Source: Nipponacmea schrenckii (taxonomy: Eukaryota > Mollusca > Gastropoda > Lottiidae). From it: a stretch of DNA of 64,000 bases. A program made the translations under genes and the position numbers. This document shows, one piece after another, positions 49,301 through 64,000 of this stretch. A model generated the notes under the pieces. The model saw only the letters and a program-made list of their open reading frames with translations. It had not been told where the DNA came from and searched no databases. The stretch is taken from positions 13,020,001 to 13,084,000 of the forward strand of contig CM060200.1 in the NCBI GenBank assembly GCA_030562195.1, given 5' to 3'. Every line of letters begins with the position of its first letter. Within the stretch, counting starts at the first letter, position 1.

Positions 49301-52300
49301 ACAAATTTACAATTTTACATCAACACTTTATTCAATCGGTTTGTTTTTAACTCGGCACAACACAGCTTGCCGGTATCTTGAGGCAGTATTTGAGCGGATA
49401 TCAAAGTCAATATGTAAGATGTCTGTAAGTAAAAAACATTGTGTACTGAACAGCTTACACCTATAAATGTAAATAAACAAAATACAACAATAAACAATTA
49501 AATAAAGTGTTCGTTTTCATTTATATTTTTCTAAAATTTGTATAAACCGGATGATACAACTGTGAAAGTTGAAATATCTTGTTTCCATGCTAACAAAAAT
49601 AGCCTCCAGTAATCAAGGAAATTAAATAAAAATATTGAATTAAAGACGATAATTCAATCATTGTCTTCGGATTAATTTTTCTTTTAATTAACTTAATAAT
49701 TAAACTTTCGTGTCTTTTTTATTCCACAATTTTGTTTTTTCAATGAACATCGTTAATTCTCCAACAGACTTAAATTACTAAATTTTAAGTAACCAACTTA
49801 AAAGTTTATCCATTATTTATTTCAATATTTTTCTAGATGTCGGGTCGGATTACCTTAATTCCAATCATTAGTGGTTGTAGAAAATAAAATACTGGTTAGA
49901 TAGGTGTTGTTTTACACCTGTGAATTAATAAATTTAATTCAACTTTTCGACAAGTTATTAATGTCTCTTTTTGAATAATCAATCGGCCATTTTGAGGTTG
50001 CCAGTAAATCAATTGACCTAATGATTGGGTTTATACAAGATGTGTCATATACGTTTACCATGATGAGATTTAAAAATAAATCTAAATCGTTATGGTGATG
50101 GTAAAGATTGAACTAAATGTTAAGTCTATTCCTTTACAAACAAAAGGAAAACTTGGACATTTGGGTGACTCCTCTTAGTTTTCTCGGCTTCTTGGAGCAA
50201 CTGTGCAAACCGTTCAAGTATTAAACGTTTTAGTAGTTGAAAACTGAAACAGATTAGGCTCATGCTAAAAAGGCTATTAAGTTTCACTACGCACTGTCTT
50301 CAGGTTGACTACCTTTTAAGCCCAATGTGGTGCATTAAAAGAACAATTCAATTTCGTTGTGTGTTACAGAGCAATAAACTTTACGGTGCAGTTTAGTTAA
50401 TGGTTTGCCTACATACGAAAAACAATCATAAACAATGTATTACAACACAAAATAAAAATCGAAATTACTATGATGCATTGAATTGCAAGAAGCTATCCAA
50501 TCTGTAGGGTTATTATGTTATTTAATCAAATAGAAAACATTATTTTGTCATAAAACAACAACGAATGACAAATATTATATCCGATGTCGTCCTTCAATTT
50601 ATTTAATATGTTTCGGTTGCGTTGAAGATGAATCTACCAATGCTCATCGACCATTTCAGAAATCCATTCGAACTATGGGATGCTGAAATAGTCTAGATAT
50701 ATAAAGTTCGCGAATTGTAGAATACCAATGATACTGTGTATAAAGTGTTATAAAAGGTAGATAAGATTTAGTATAAATATCAGAATAAGGTGGTCTAGAA
50801 ACTATTTTTATCTGTATATATGATTGGTTCGACACTCTAACAGTCGACTTCCAGATGGCATCACTTCATACTTAACTTCTTACATCAAAGTCACTTTGTT
50901 TACGTGTTTATTTCAAGAGGAAATAAACATTAAGGAAAAGAGGAGAAATAACGTTAATATTTCAAGTCAATTCTAACAAGTTTAGTAATAGGTTACATGT
51001 TATTTCATTATGCTAGGTGTTAGCAATGTTAGAAACGGGGGTCGTCATTAATTAACACACACACTTAATTACTTAACACTCTCTTTGACTACCGCCTCGA
51101 TCTTGGTCTGATGTTAACACAGCGAGGGTGGTAAAAATTATAACAGTTTGTTTTGTCAGTGGCCAAGTTCTTTTGAAATCTGATCCCCATGGAACAGGAT
51201 GACAAAGATGTGCTTATTTTCCTGTGCAGATCAAATGGAATAAGACCATCTTCTATACATTATTGTTACAGTAGAATTAAATATTTAGTTAATCTTGCAT
51301 TGATTATTACAGCATTTTCACGAGTAATACTCTGGCGTAAATCATTCCAGCGTTACTGAATTTATTTCCAGTAATACATTGAGCAAATAAAGCTTTTGAA
51401 AGGCATTGAAACATTTTTAAACGAATTGTGAACATATTTTGAACAACTTTAGAACAATTTGGAACAGTTTTGAACAGTTTATAATAGTAATAAAAAAAAT
51501 TGTCAAATTGATTATATACCATTCATATGAAACATGAAAACGTTATGAAGAAATATTGCCACTGAAATGTATCTAGTGCACTAGGAATGATATGAATTGC
51601 TGTATTGTCAACTTATATAAAGTATAGGTAAACAATTTATTTTGTGAAATATTATCAATCAACGCGATTATCATATTTTCAAAGATTTAAAAAACAGTAC
51701 TATTAAAAAACTGCATTAACGTTGGGTTGTGTATTATTATCAAACTACTCAATTTTTGAAATATTGTCAATTCATTCGGCTATCAAAATATTAGTCAAAA
51801 CTTTTCAATTTCTGCTTCTATCAAGTGATTATCGACACATAGGCATCAGAGAATTTTGATGTTTAATCTCCAGAAATTCACCTATAAACGTAATTAGAGA
51901 AACCTATATGAGAAATTGGCAAGACAGTTGCCTTCACAGTTACCACAATGACAAGGAAGGAAAATATTGGCATACACTGTAACCATTATATGGTGTATAT
52001 TGTAATTTACAATAATTGTCTACAGTTAGTATACTAAATGAACGTGGAAACCCTGTCTCTCGGGACACATTCCGAGACTACCTCCCTTTAACCTAAGATC
52101 AATTAATCAGTCTTGTTAATTAATTATATCAGTCGTTAGAAGTAATTAGCAATTACTGTAACACATAATGAACAACGTGATATCTATCAATGAGATCCTT
52201 ACCCTATCTTATTGGTACTTATAGAATCCGTTTGATATTCTTTTATTCCTTATCAATTTGTTTTATTCACTTCAGTTGAGCTATCACGCGGATAACTGGA

Positions 52301-55300
52301 ACCGTTTCAGGAATTGCTGATCATTATTAGCTTATTTGCTTCGAAGAAATCCAAGAAGGGAGAAAAACATTTTTGAAAATAAACACCAACGATGCGTCCA
52401 CGAATCATAAAAATAATGAAAAAGCACACATTATTATTAAGAAATAAAAGCGGGTGACCAATGTTCACAAATCATAAACGTTATTGAAAAATCACTTATC
52501 ATAATGCGTTCATATTTCATCCGAATTGTGTCGTTCTATTTTAAGTTCAATACAACGAAAATATCTTTTGAATAGAAGAAGCGGTGTGACTAAAATCCAC
52601 AAATTATATAAATCAATGAAATATTACAGATTATAATTTTCTATTGCAAGTTAAAACTTGCGGATTAATGCAACTTAACTAGCATGTTTAATGTTATTGT
52701 TAATAAAACATCATTTTGTTCCAGTAGTTTATTGTTTTAAACTTTTTATTTTGAGCCAGTCATTCGAGTTGTTGCTGTAGAAAAGATTTCAAAATATTTT
52801 CAGTTCATAATCCATTTATACAATAAAACATTATTAGTTTTTCTTAAACTAATCTTTGGTTAAGGAATATCCAAAGTTTACATAGTTCCATTACAATTTG
52901 GAACTGATCTAGAAATCTAAACAATATCAGGCATAATAGAGTCAATGCCGGAATCGCTTCCAGCTATATTTTATTATTTTTTCCTGATGAAGAAATTTTT
53001 CAACGATTAGTTTGACGTCACAGATCAAAGAGTTGGTCATGAAAGATAACAAAAAGTGATAGGATAGAAAGTAAATATTAAGAGTAGTTGAATAGTACAG
53101 TTTATAGTGTATAATTATACCAATAAATAACAATTTAGTAAGAAAATAAATACTATATTATATACCCCAACTAAAAGTTATAGATATTTTACCGTTAGCT
53201 ATGTATAGTATTAGACCAATATTCATTAAATACAGTATACCAATAACGCATTAGACGCGTTCGATTTTCTTTCAGTCGTTTCAACAATAGTTTTTCAATA
53301 AAATGTTTTTTTAACCAATAGATTTTCAATATGATATAGATTTCTACCGTGTTGTGTAAATTATTCGTGTATTTGTCGGCGACTATCATTCGATTTGGCA
53401 CTAAAAGAAAAGATCTAATGAAAATATTGAATGTAAAATTAGTTCTAATTTTTGTAGTGCAATCGGTACAAAGTTGTTTATTGTCTAGTATTTGGCCACC
53501 ATGACTATTGGATTTTAAAATGGAAAAAGATAAGTTTATTATACTGATCAATGTAATCTTTGTCTACGGATTCAAGGTTGTATCAATTACAAAACATGGT
53601 ACAAAAAATAAAAAAATACTTGCATAATTTAGAATCAATAATGCACGGAAATCAAAGAACGACTATGTAACTTATATTGATCTTGAACGTGATTTATCTT
53701 AATACCGACTAAGGATGCAAGAAGTAATAATTTCTTATATTTGTAATACCAATGCTTGAAAATTTTTCTCAGCCATATTGATTAGACTGTATAATGAAAA
53801 TGATGAAAACCAAACAAAAACCCACTCATAAAGTACAATTAGGCTAGAAAATAGTTTTAGAGAAATATATACTTTTACGATTTAAATATCGAATTCAAAT
53901 AATATAAATATTATGAGAAAACTTTTTACTTACTATCAATATATTTTATTTAGCTATTGTCTGGGAATTTCCTATTTTACTTTAATTTTTTCTTACAACG
54001 ACAAACCGTCAAATACATCTTTATTATTTAAGTTAAAATAACAGTATATGTTGATATATGAGAAATTAATTATTTCATATTCTACTGCACTTTATAGAGC
54101 TCCTTACTTGAAAACAAGTTTGAAAACGTTACTTTCAATCATCATCATTATCATCATCAGCATCATCAATAAATTATAAGTGATGAAAGTAAAAATTATG
54201 TATTGATATCAGTAAATAATAATGATAATCATGATAATAACGATAATATTTACAAAAATTGTTATGATAATACTATATAATAATCAAGAAATAATTTTAT
54301 AAAACATTATTTTGCGGTATAAACTGAACATTTTTAAAATCAACTTACTTGATACACTTAAAATTCTGTCGCGAAAAATCAAAGAGCCAAATGTTAGATT
54401 TAAATTTCAAACAGAAGTATTTATTTTTTCTCTTTTCACCGTGTGTGTCCCCTCCAAATCTTTGTAAAGTTTCCTTCAATACTCATTGCCCAGGTGCAAA
54501 CTCTTATGTTAAAGAGCGTATTTACGTTCTATCAATTTTATTTGGACTCGGTGTCCAATTCACACAGAATCTCCTTGTAAATGTTTTAAGTAATCAGCAA
54601 TTCAAACTAAAAGACACAAAACATTCCCCTTTTTAGCTATTTCGGTAAAAATTATGTATATATTATTCAAAGAAAAGTGGGACACCAGAGAAGGAATATT
54701 CATGAGGTTATCTTTATGAATCGGGCGTTATGGGAGAAACAAGAGCGCCCTGGACCCACTTGTTTTTAATTTTGACTATGACATAAACACAGTAACTTCA
54801 TTAATTTCCACAATAAAATGTACTAAACACAAAATGAAATCCGAAAAACAAAATGACGTTTTGACAATAAATTGATATTTAAATGAGTTTATCAATTTTA
54901 AAATGTTTTCAGTATCTTTTAGAGGTTTTCTGTATCTCGTAGTGAAAAGTGTCTTCAGGTGTCTAGAAGAGCTAGTATACCCTTCCTGGCACCTAACCTT
55001 ACGTTTTATAGATTTCTGATTAAATTAGGTATATTATAATGGTATGAACCAAAATGGAATGATACAGATGCATGTGGTAAGAGCATTGGTCCAATAAATT
55101 CCTTTTGTTTATATTATACAGTTCAGCGATTGAAAGAAAACTGCGGAAGAATATGATCGTAATTGTGTTTTCATTTGGACTTCTTCACAAAGCATCACGA
55201 AAATATTGTGTTTTGTCCTCATGGAGAAGGATGTGCTCAGAGTCAGATTGTACCCCAAACCACAAACCACGTAACCATAATTTTCGACTCTAGGAAAAGC

Positions 55301-58300
55301 GGATATGAATCTTGCATGTATTTAATTACACTGTTAGATATATTGTTTAGGTTCTACAGTTTAGGAAACTGTCTATATTGTTGTCGTATTAAAGAGCAAG
55401 AGCGATTAATAATACTAATAATATTAATATAAAGAAGTAAGATATGAATTATAAGCTGATTTAGATCAGTCAGTATTAAGACACTGTTAACAGATTATTT
55501 AACACATTATTGTCCACAATGTATTTTGCATTCGACATTTGCCAGGGCTGATCTTTATCACTTGTTTTTTTGCCAAAAATATCAATAATATTAGGAATAT
55601 ATTGTGTAATATGCCTAATGACACAACCTTATAACCGTTTGCTGTTCAATGCCCTGGTTTGTTATCTGAACAATTGTGAAATAATACTTTTTAAGTGTTC
55701 TCGAACATAAATATGTACGAATATTATGTGTTATATAATACTGTGTTTCCTAAAGGTCTAATAAGTCAATTTTTAAGACGTAAAAATGACAAATTACAAT
55801 CCATATTCACAACACTTCAATAACCTAGAAAATGTTTCTTTGTACAACGTCGAAAAGTCCTGCAATTCTTTATTGTAATGCAATATTGTCTTAATGCCAC
55901 CTCGTATGCACCTTTAATTCTGTGAAGATCCTTAGAACAAAGCCACATCAAATCACGGACGAAAAAGGCAAAAAAACATGATTAAGCATATTAATTGGAT
56001 CTAAAAAGACACAATCTGTGATGGAACCAAGAGAGTCCTTTAGACGCTGATCGAATTCATGGAAATTTTAAAAATTTATCGCAGGACCTACCTCGAAACT
56101 TTCCATGACACAAGAAATACTTCTATTTCAAATCACATATTAATATATTGATAAATGAATTTATTACATACCTTGTATGATGTTGTCCTAACTAAGGCAA
56201 ACCAGAAATACCCTACTTCTAGCTTTTTCAATGTTAGACACACTTATATGTTTTGTGTACACATTTCAAATACTCATTAGAACACCGACAAGAGTATTTC
56301 AAAATTTAATAACCAATTTAAGGATCATAAATTTAATATTTAATATCAAAAATCAAAATTATCAAAATATCATAATTAATAATTAAAAAGATTATCAAAA
56401 TAAATAAAAATGATCAAAAGCACCGCAACTTTAAACTGAAAAAATAAACTGGTACCTTAATCTTGTTTAGGTTTGAAATGTGTTGACTAAACGTATTAAC
56501 TTATTAAATGGATAAATAAAGTTCTGGTTCATTTATTATTGAGAGAATTATGAATATTAATAATGATTTAAATCAACCAAACAGGGTATTATTCTTAGGA
56601 TTATCTTAATCCACTGGCCGGTATATGAACAATTTCTCTTTGATGATTCTCAAAAGATTATAGATTACCGAGCAAAAGAACAACGATATGTACATATTTT
56701 CTAGAAGTTATTAATAGGTTTTTCGGAATATATGCACTGATTATTGTCAAAGGCACGGATTTATTCATTACACACTGTGTTATCATTCGTTTTCTGATTT
56801 ACATTAAAAGCAAAGCTGTAGTCTGTAGCCGTCATGAGCGCATATTATTTCGGGCCTATGAGGAGATCAAAATGTTGCTGGAAAAAGTACATTAGCTACT
56901 AAAGGTTAATGCGCTTTTCAGTTTTTGCCATGGAGGCACTGGTATAGTAAATGAAAATTTCAAGTTGCACTCAGACTCGTAAAACATACAATGGTGAAAA
57001 GCAACATCCTAATCAATGCGTATACTACAGAAATATTAGCATTAAAGAACCCGAAGTAATAGGACACAATGGTACCCTAGAGTTCTATAAGTACCAAGTA
57101 GTTATACTGAACTATGAGAGTTCTACTAAGAATTATCATAGAAATGGTGATCAGTTATTGAACTAGTTAGTACAAAACACTATCAGAAGACATTCTATTG
57201 TCATTCTCTCATCGAAGCTATTTCCTTGGACAAATCATGTTATTATTGAAGTCAATGTGGTACTTAACATTTGATTGAAATCGTCAATTCCAGGGGTATG
57301 GCCAATACAGAACACCGTATATTCATAAGAAAACTCTAAGAGGGTATACAAAATAATGCCAATGGATAATAGAACGAAAAATGTGCAATTTGTGTATACA
57401 ATGAAAATAAACGTATATATATTGTTTAAACTCTATGTTTCATATCATCATATGTCTATAACCAAAGGTTGATCTGTACAGCAAAGATATCGTTACGTCC
57501 TGTAAAGTTGGACGTACTGAAGTATAATACTGAGACGTTACGATTATTACTTTAAATGACTTTTGTTTAATACTTATATCGAGCGAGCAATCGTTGTTGA
57601 GGTGATACAATCACAAAGCCATTGAAAGATCTCGTTGAATACTGGTTGTTTGTGGGCATTAATACATAAGACTTGGACGACATTTAAAAGTGTGGAGTAC
57701 AAATCACAAACACAAGACAATATTATGGAATAAGCACACTTCTTTAATAAGATTACAAAATTCAACGTTAATGTAAGTATGTGCTTATTCCATAATAGTA
57801 TCTTTTTGATATTAATCAATTACTCATAGTTTTTAGTCCAACAGCGATTTCTTGCCCGCCATAATCTTAAATACAAAACCATAGGTGATAGCCTTTACCC
57901 GACAAACCATCTTTAAATTTGTAGGCAGCATTTTTCGCTGTTAACACCCATACAATATTAATAATTTTTCATGTTGGCACAAATTCTTACAGTAACCCGA
58001 CACTGGATGGTATTGGATTAAATTTATTCAAGAATAAAGAATTTTGCCACCAGAGTATTGATGTTTATAGTAAAGTATATGGTTTGCTTTGTTAAAGGAA
58101 TCTTGACATATTGTGATATTTGTCTAAAGTTATTAGGCAATGATAAAAGCATTGTTTGTTCGTGAAAAACTAAGAACAATTTACACCAAGTTTATGTTAT
58201 AAAAGTGTAGACCATATGGAATAAAAATCTGATATTTACTGAGATATATTTATATTATATCGACATGGGCTAATTCTACATCGATAACATTTAAACATTC

Positions 58301-61300
58301 ATCTTCACTTATGCTTTTGTTTGAATATTTTGCATTAGTGATTGTCGACCACAGGGAAAAGAAACACAGTTCACGAGAGAACAAAATATAGTAAACAATG
58401 CAATAAATCATCGTTTGCCGTTAGCTCCTAGCGCTGATTTCGTTCATCATTTTCAAAGAGTGAGTGTATTACCGGTTCTGTCCTAGTAATTTTTTTTTTC
58501 ATTGCAAACTACATGGCATCTCCATTAAGGTAAGGTTCACACGTTCAGCACATTGTCACATATGCAACCTATTGTGTCTATCGAGTTGAAATTATTGATT
58601 CTGATCAAAACGTTTCAGGCATATATATTTTTTGCATATGTCCTTTTTCATATCCCATTCTCTTCCAATATGTGTGTACACCTGTAGGTGGGTGAAACTG
58701 TAGTGTAGAATGCCAGAGGGTAAAGGCTACTTTCTCCAATATGTGATATGTTAGAAAAATGCGTAACTTAATCATTGATTTACACATAAAGATTCTTTTA
58801 ACTTACTGTATAAAATATACAAATACTGAATGACGGCAATATGATTCCCATACAGATGATCATTGCCTATATCATATTGAAAACAGGTCAGAGATGTTAC
58901 TTTCCATTTGCTTTAGTTTCCTGACATATCAAACGAATAACTCTAGGCGTATTTATATGATGTTTCTAGTGGGATGACAATATTTATTGATAGCCCCGAG
59001 ACCAAACTTGTATTTTTAACTTTTAATGGCTACCAGAAACCACACCCTTTCTGTAAACCGGAAGTACATCATCAGAGTATTTCCGGTGATCATTATACAT
59101 TAAAGAAACAATACTTCATCGACCAATTTCAGTTTTTTTGTTATGGAAATATGATTCTCGGGATTGAGAGTTGCCCTGACATGTAATTTGTTTGATGCCA
59201 TTTTGAGGTCACCTTTATAATTTGTGAAAGATTTTCAAAACACTTTGAATTTGAACGACTAAGTTTTCATACTTTAAATCTGAAAGCACAAAAAAGCCAA
59301 TGACAATGTATAAACACCTTATTATACTATTGGTAGTATTTGCATCGCAAGTTGTTGTTTATTTAAATAAATTCTAAAATGGAAAACTCTGACACAAATA
59401 AATGGTATTTATAATACATATATGTTCGACTCGTGAACACGTTCAGAATAACAAGGGTTAATATCTTTATTTAGGGTTAACAATTTAAATCAACAATATA
59501 AATAAACAAACTAGTGTCATCCCCCATTAGCTGATACTATTCAATATCAACATTTGTATAATTAGAAAACAAAGTGGAAATCAGTAGGGGTTTCAAGTAT
59601 ACAGTAAATATCAACGTATATTGAACCTCCCGGGATATATATCAAAATACTGGGCAATATGAGAAGGTGAGAGATAGCAATTGGTTATTGTCTTTTCCTG
59701 GAGTTTGTAAACCTTAAGACACTATCTCAATCAACAAATCAGTGTAATCTTCGAAATCTTTGGTTTGCCAGTTCCGCTCAATTTGCGAAGAGTTTTATTA
59801 GTTATCATTGCTTGATATAAAATTAGATTTTGATGCCAATTACTTCCCTTTGTTTATCATTCTTGTGTAGTTTGTAACATTTATCCAATATAAATTTGTA
59901 TTAAAATCTGAAAGGGAGGTAATGTATGAAATAATAAAATAAAGTAACCAGTTTATCAGTCAAATATTATTAGCCACCCAGGTATCAGTAAAATACAATC
60001 TGAAAATACAAATAATGATTTTAATTTGACTGTCTATACAAATCTAATGTTCTAGTATTCTATGGGTCTCGAATAACAATTCACTCCCCGGTCATACAAA
60101 TCATTTTTTGAAATGTCTACTAAATATTGAAACATTTGAGAGGTTAAATAAACAGAGTCTGCTGTGACAGTTTAAAGCCCATCTCTAATATGTTGACAGG
60201 ATGGTTGTTGAGAAATAATAGCTAGTATTGTAAGCAATGGTATTAAAAGACGGTACGCCGTGGGAACATTGAACTTGATACAAAGATAAACTATAGAAAG
60301 TGAAGAAATTATTATTTAGTTTGAAAATAATAGTTTTAGATGAAGTTAGGTTGATAATAGTTAAGTATATTATATATTAAATTATTATTATATTTATATT
60401 AACTCTCTAGAGTAGGTTACACCCGTGCCTTTCATTAACCCTTTGAACATTTAGGTGTAAATAAAATATAACGTCATCGTCTGAACTAGTAACAGTGAAG
60501 TAGAATATCATTATCCATGAACATCCACTCAGACAAGAAGTGAAGTAACTAAATTCTGAACAACATCCATGCAACCAATAAACTTTTGTAGACAAATGAA
60601 AAAGACGATGAACCATCCACTCTGTGAACATCCACACATCCAACAAGTGAACTACATATGATCTGAATTATCTACCGTCTGAACAACCGCACAGCCAATT
60701 AACAAGAAAAAGAGATGGCGATACAAACTCATGTTAACAGCAAAACAACCGGTATAGTATATCTGAACTGTGCCTATATATATCTGAACTGTTTGCCATG
60801 TGAACAATTATGCATTAATCAAAACAAATACGTGATTGGTAGATGATAAATTAATTTCCAGCTAACTGATGTTGCTGAATAACAAAGATCACCAACAAAA
60901 TACACATGAGTTGCCAATCGTGCACACTTTCATCAACCGATCGACCAACCAGCAACCCAACCACTACATTAATTTTCTAAAATAAGGTCCAATCGAGACA
61001 GCAAAAAATATAAAACCCTAGCATCATAAAGTCAACCGACAAACAAGACATTCGTATTATTGTACAATGATGATTTGGAAACATTAGCTTTTGCAGTAAG
61101 ATTTCTCAGAACGCAGTGTCACAATGTATATCTTTAATAGTAGAACTAGATATTTACATGGCCTTGTTAAGTAGGCCATTTTCTAAAAGTACTGAGTGGA
61201 CTGAATATTGGTACATTGGTGCTATCAACAACATGAAAATAAAACTAACAGGAAATTGTTCTGGTTCATAGTTCTTCCGGTTTTCATACAAACTGAAACC

Positions 61301-62680
61301 TGTTGATCGTTAACAGGTACTACAAAAAATGCCAGATCTAAGATGAAGCATAAAAAACGAAATATGATTTTTTTATTGATATACTATACAAGCTAATATC
61401 CTAATATAAAAACATAAATACATCTAATATAGTGAATACTTCCGTTATCGAATATCATGACAGGATTCCTGGGTTTCTTCTGTTGGAATCGATACTTCTG
61501 CCAAATACTCGAATTTCTAAATACATTATACGCTGAAGTTAGTTCGAGTGGAGAGGTTTGTTATCTCTTTTTATGAGAACATTTTGATGTCTACGATGTC
61601 AAAATTTCTTATTCGAATGACGATTCTTCGAAAATTTGTGTTCAAATTTCGCCTATCTGAATAATGAATTATAGCTCCAAGTTAATTTTAACGTACAAAG
61701 ACCTCTAATCGGTAAAAGCAAGACATGAATAAACGGATTATACATATATATTTGTTAGAATAGAATTCACTGAGTTTAAAAAAGGTTTCAGCTCCATAGT
61801 AAGCTTGCAGTTTTAAATAGGTCCAAATTTACAGTTTCCTGACTTTAGCGAAAGGTTTAGTACCATCAAAAGCATTTTGGTTGCATTTTGAACTTGCTAA
61901 TTAGAGCTTCTTGAATCTGTCAGGGACTCTTAAATTCAAAAGGCGTTAAAGTTTACAAATGATAAATTTAAACATCAATATTTGAGACAATATTTCAAGT
62001 CTAACAAGCTCTATTGTAAGTCTAGCCTCATAAGGCGTTTTAATAGGATCATGTTACAACCTTCTACTTGAAGACAGGTGAAAAAACGAGGGATTCACTT
62101 GAAGAAGGGGTGCCTTGGGCTGTCAATATATCATATTATTAACGTATATAGCAGGACAAAACTGAATTATTCGAATCAGTAAGCGTTCAGTGTGAACATA
62201 CAAACTGTAGAGTTGTTAGAAAACGTCTTTATTATTAGCTTCTTGCTGAGCGATCTCTATTAGTTTACTGCCAGCTGGGTAGAAATAACATCATCACCGC
62301 CTAGGGCCTTTCTTTATACAAGAAGGATACAAATAAAGGGGTGTTAAATAGTTAGTCACCGGTGTAAGAATATAAAAAAGATGTTATATTTAGAGATATA
62401 ATAAAGAGGTATATAATGTAATGTAAAATAGATGGATTATGTACATCATTAAGTCTTTATAATAAGTAAAATAATATTGACATTTTATCTTGTTTACTTA
62501 CTTTCTATTTTATTATTTTACTTTTCTACGTTTAGGTGATCCGGTATGTGGGATTGAGACAACTTTAAACATAATAAATGAAACAGTCCTTTTAAAGATC
62601 TGTACCACTTTCGTTGAAATAATGGATTATGTGATTAATTGTTAAAGATTGCTGTTACAATAAATAACAAAACACATAGG
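46381..62680. other. Gene-free AT-rich stretch upstream of FoxD
   Basis: About 16 kb with no reading frame that I would call a gene. The longer frames (for example 54349-54636, 56951-57166 and 58974-59186) have no recognisable domain, no conserved-looking segment and no convincing splice context. A (TCA)n-type microsatellite lies at 54138-54170. Enhancers of FoxD may be present but cannot be recognised by eye. Confidence 0.5.
54138..54170. repeat. ATC microsatellite
   Basis: Interrupted repeats of ATC/TCA (ATCATCATCATTATCATCAT and on) with single-base variants. A similar tract lies at 63213-63247. Confidence 0.8.
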
Positions 62681-62998
62681 CGTACGGGCGGGGGGAGCAG
62701 GGACCGCGCCCCCAAAATTTTCGGCTCGATCATATTCGGGCAAAATTCTCGACATATTCGGGCACTGAAAGTTCCCGAGTCTTCTTGTTTTTTTTTTAGA
62801 AAAATATCCACTAATATTGCCTGGAACCGATTCCTGCCCGAATTCCTAGATTCTATTGAGGAAAAATTCCCGAATATCGAGATATTTGTGTGGAATCCTT
62901 GTGGGCTGGATATATTTACCTTACCAGAAGAATTCGGGCACCAGTAGGATTCGGGCACAAATCTCTCCCGCACCCCCAGTTTCAAAACCTTCCGTACG
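62681..62998. mobile_element. Probable short inverted-repeat element, GC-rich
   Basis: CGTACGG at 62681-62687 and its inverted copy CCGTACG at 62992-62998 bound a ~318-bp segment. Inside, both ends carry G-rich strands in inverted orientation (GGGCGGGGGGAGCAGGGA on the left, its C-rich counterpart TCTCCCGCACCCCC on the right). The interior repeats ATTCGGGCA and its complement several times. The segment is much richer in G and C than its surroundings. Overlapping open frames on both strands have no recognisable domain. I infer a non-autonomous transposon; the terminal repeats are short. Confidence 0.5.
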
Positions 62999-64000
62999 AA
63001 TAAATTATGGTTTAACTCACATCTCAAGTGAAAATATATTCCTTGTTCCCTTTTGTCGTATGTGTTCTCCGACTGTTATGTCTTATCGTAAGAAATGCAG
63101 TGGAGTGTTCTATATACATACATGTAGATATATTGCTTTAACCCAACGCTCATTTTGCAGGTCATCTGACAAAACCTGCATCCTCATTTTACCAGGTCAA
63201 CTGACAAAATTTGCATCATCAATATCATCGTCATCATCATCATCATTAATAATATCAACACAGATCGGAAAGGAATGGGTGAGAGAGCACAAACTATTGT
63301 CAATGTGATTTCTCTTCAGCGTACATCGTTTGACAATACATTTTAATTGATAATTTTATTTTTATCGAACAGAAACCAATTAACCATGTAATATTTTGCA
63401 CCAACTCGGTTCTTTAAGATCTGGGAAAAAATCTTGAACATAGGCAATTTAAATAGAAATGTCGTAAAATGAACTCATTTACCTTTGAATAATGAAAGTG
63501 TATATTGACAATGATTCAGATATTCTATTGTTATTTAATATGTTAATACCTGATGGCTAAATACACTAGTAAATATTGTATTAAGCCAAGAAAACGTAAC
63601 ATGTTTGTTTGAGCCCATATTTATCTATTTTTGGATCAAATTCATAAAGGATTACTCTGGGAACTTTCAAATCTTTTCAATTTTATGTAAATTATGAAAT
63701 TCTTTAAAATAATAATCAGCGTTTGAATTATCTTTCATACTTTTTAATTCCAAAAAAGAAACTTAACGGAGATTTTTTTTCGGATTTACATTTATTGAGT
63801 TTAATTCTTAACGAGTTATTGCCCTTGACTGATTGCAAATGATTTATAATCTCGTTGTGGCAGCAAATAATGTTATATTAGTAACCAGGGCATTTGTTTA
63901 TGATTACAGATGCTTTCAACATTAAAGCTAAGGTTTGAGAGTTCTCGCCCCTTTCTTAGAGCTCTCCAATAAAAAAGTATTAATAAATGAGTTTTTAAGC
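62999..64000. other. Right edge, no gene seen
   Basis: AT-rich sequence with an ATC microsatellite (63213-63247). Just before it lies a two-copy ~36-bp duplication (63158-63220, sharing AGGTCA.CTGACAAAA). No coding or RNA gene is supported. Confidence 0.45.

Overview
The window is AT-rich animal nuclear DNA with few genes. It carries spliced genes with short exons and GT-AG introns, an intronless forkhead gene, long gene-free stretches and many minisatellites. A mollusc or a close lophotrochozoan relative is the best guess. The main reason is an intronic repeat at 3831-5010: a core of ~161-bp tandem repeats, a (GGAC)n-like patch, a terminal palindrome and short terminal inverted repeats. That is the layout described for pearl/Helentron-type elements of bivalves. 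Species cannot be fixed from sequence alone.

Four protein genes are supported. (1) 1177-7889, minus strand: a 13-exon gene that I could assemble completely in frame. It encodes a 358-residue ZNG1/CBWD-type CobW-family zinc metallochaperone GTPase. (2) 8038-8958, plus strand: a two-exon gene for the mitochondrial complex II assembly factor SDHAF4. Its start codon lies only 148 bp from that of ZNG1, so the two genes probably share a bidirectional promoter. (3) 10389-11564, minus strand: a single-exon coding gene for a five-ankyrin-repeat protein of unknown role, with a likely intron in its 5' UTR. (4) 44486-45898, minus strand: an intronless FoxD transcription factor of 470 residues with an eh1-like repressor motif and a 20-glutamine tract.

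The two large gene-free blocks, about 11.6-44.5 kb and 46.4-64 kb, flank FoxD. They hold minisatellites (34-bp, 26-bp, 24-bp, another 26-bp and ~55-bp units), small inverted-repeat elements and simple repeats. The only coding suggestion in them is two weak exon-like segments near 41.3 and 42.8 kb. Deserts around a developmental regulator often hold enhancers, but I could not identify individual elements.

The most unusual feature is a 30-bp minisatellite of about 35 copies that fills ~92% of ZNG1 intron 11. It runs directly into the functional 3' splice site of exon 12, so that nearly every repeat unit carries a copy of the acceptor. I saw no tRNA, rRNA, CRISPR array or prokaryote-type system.
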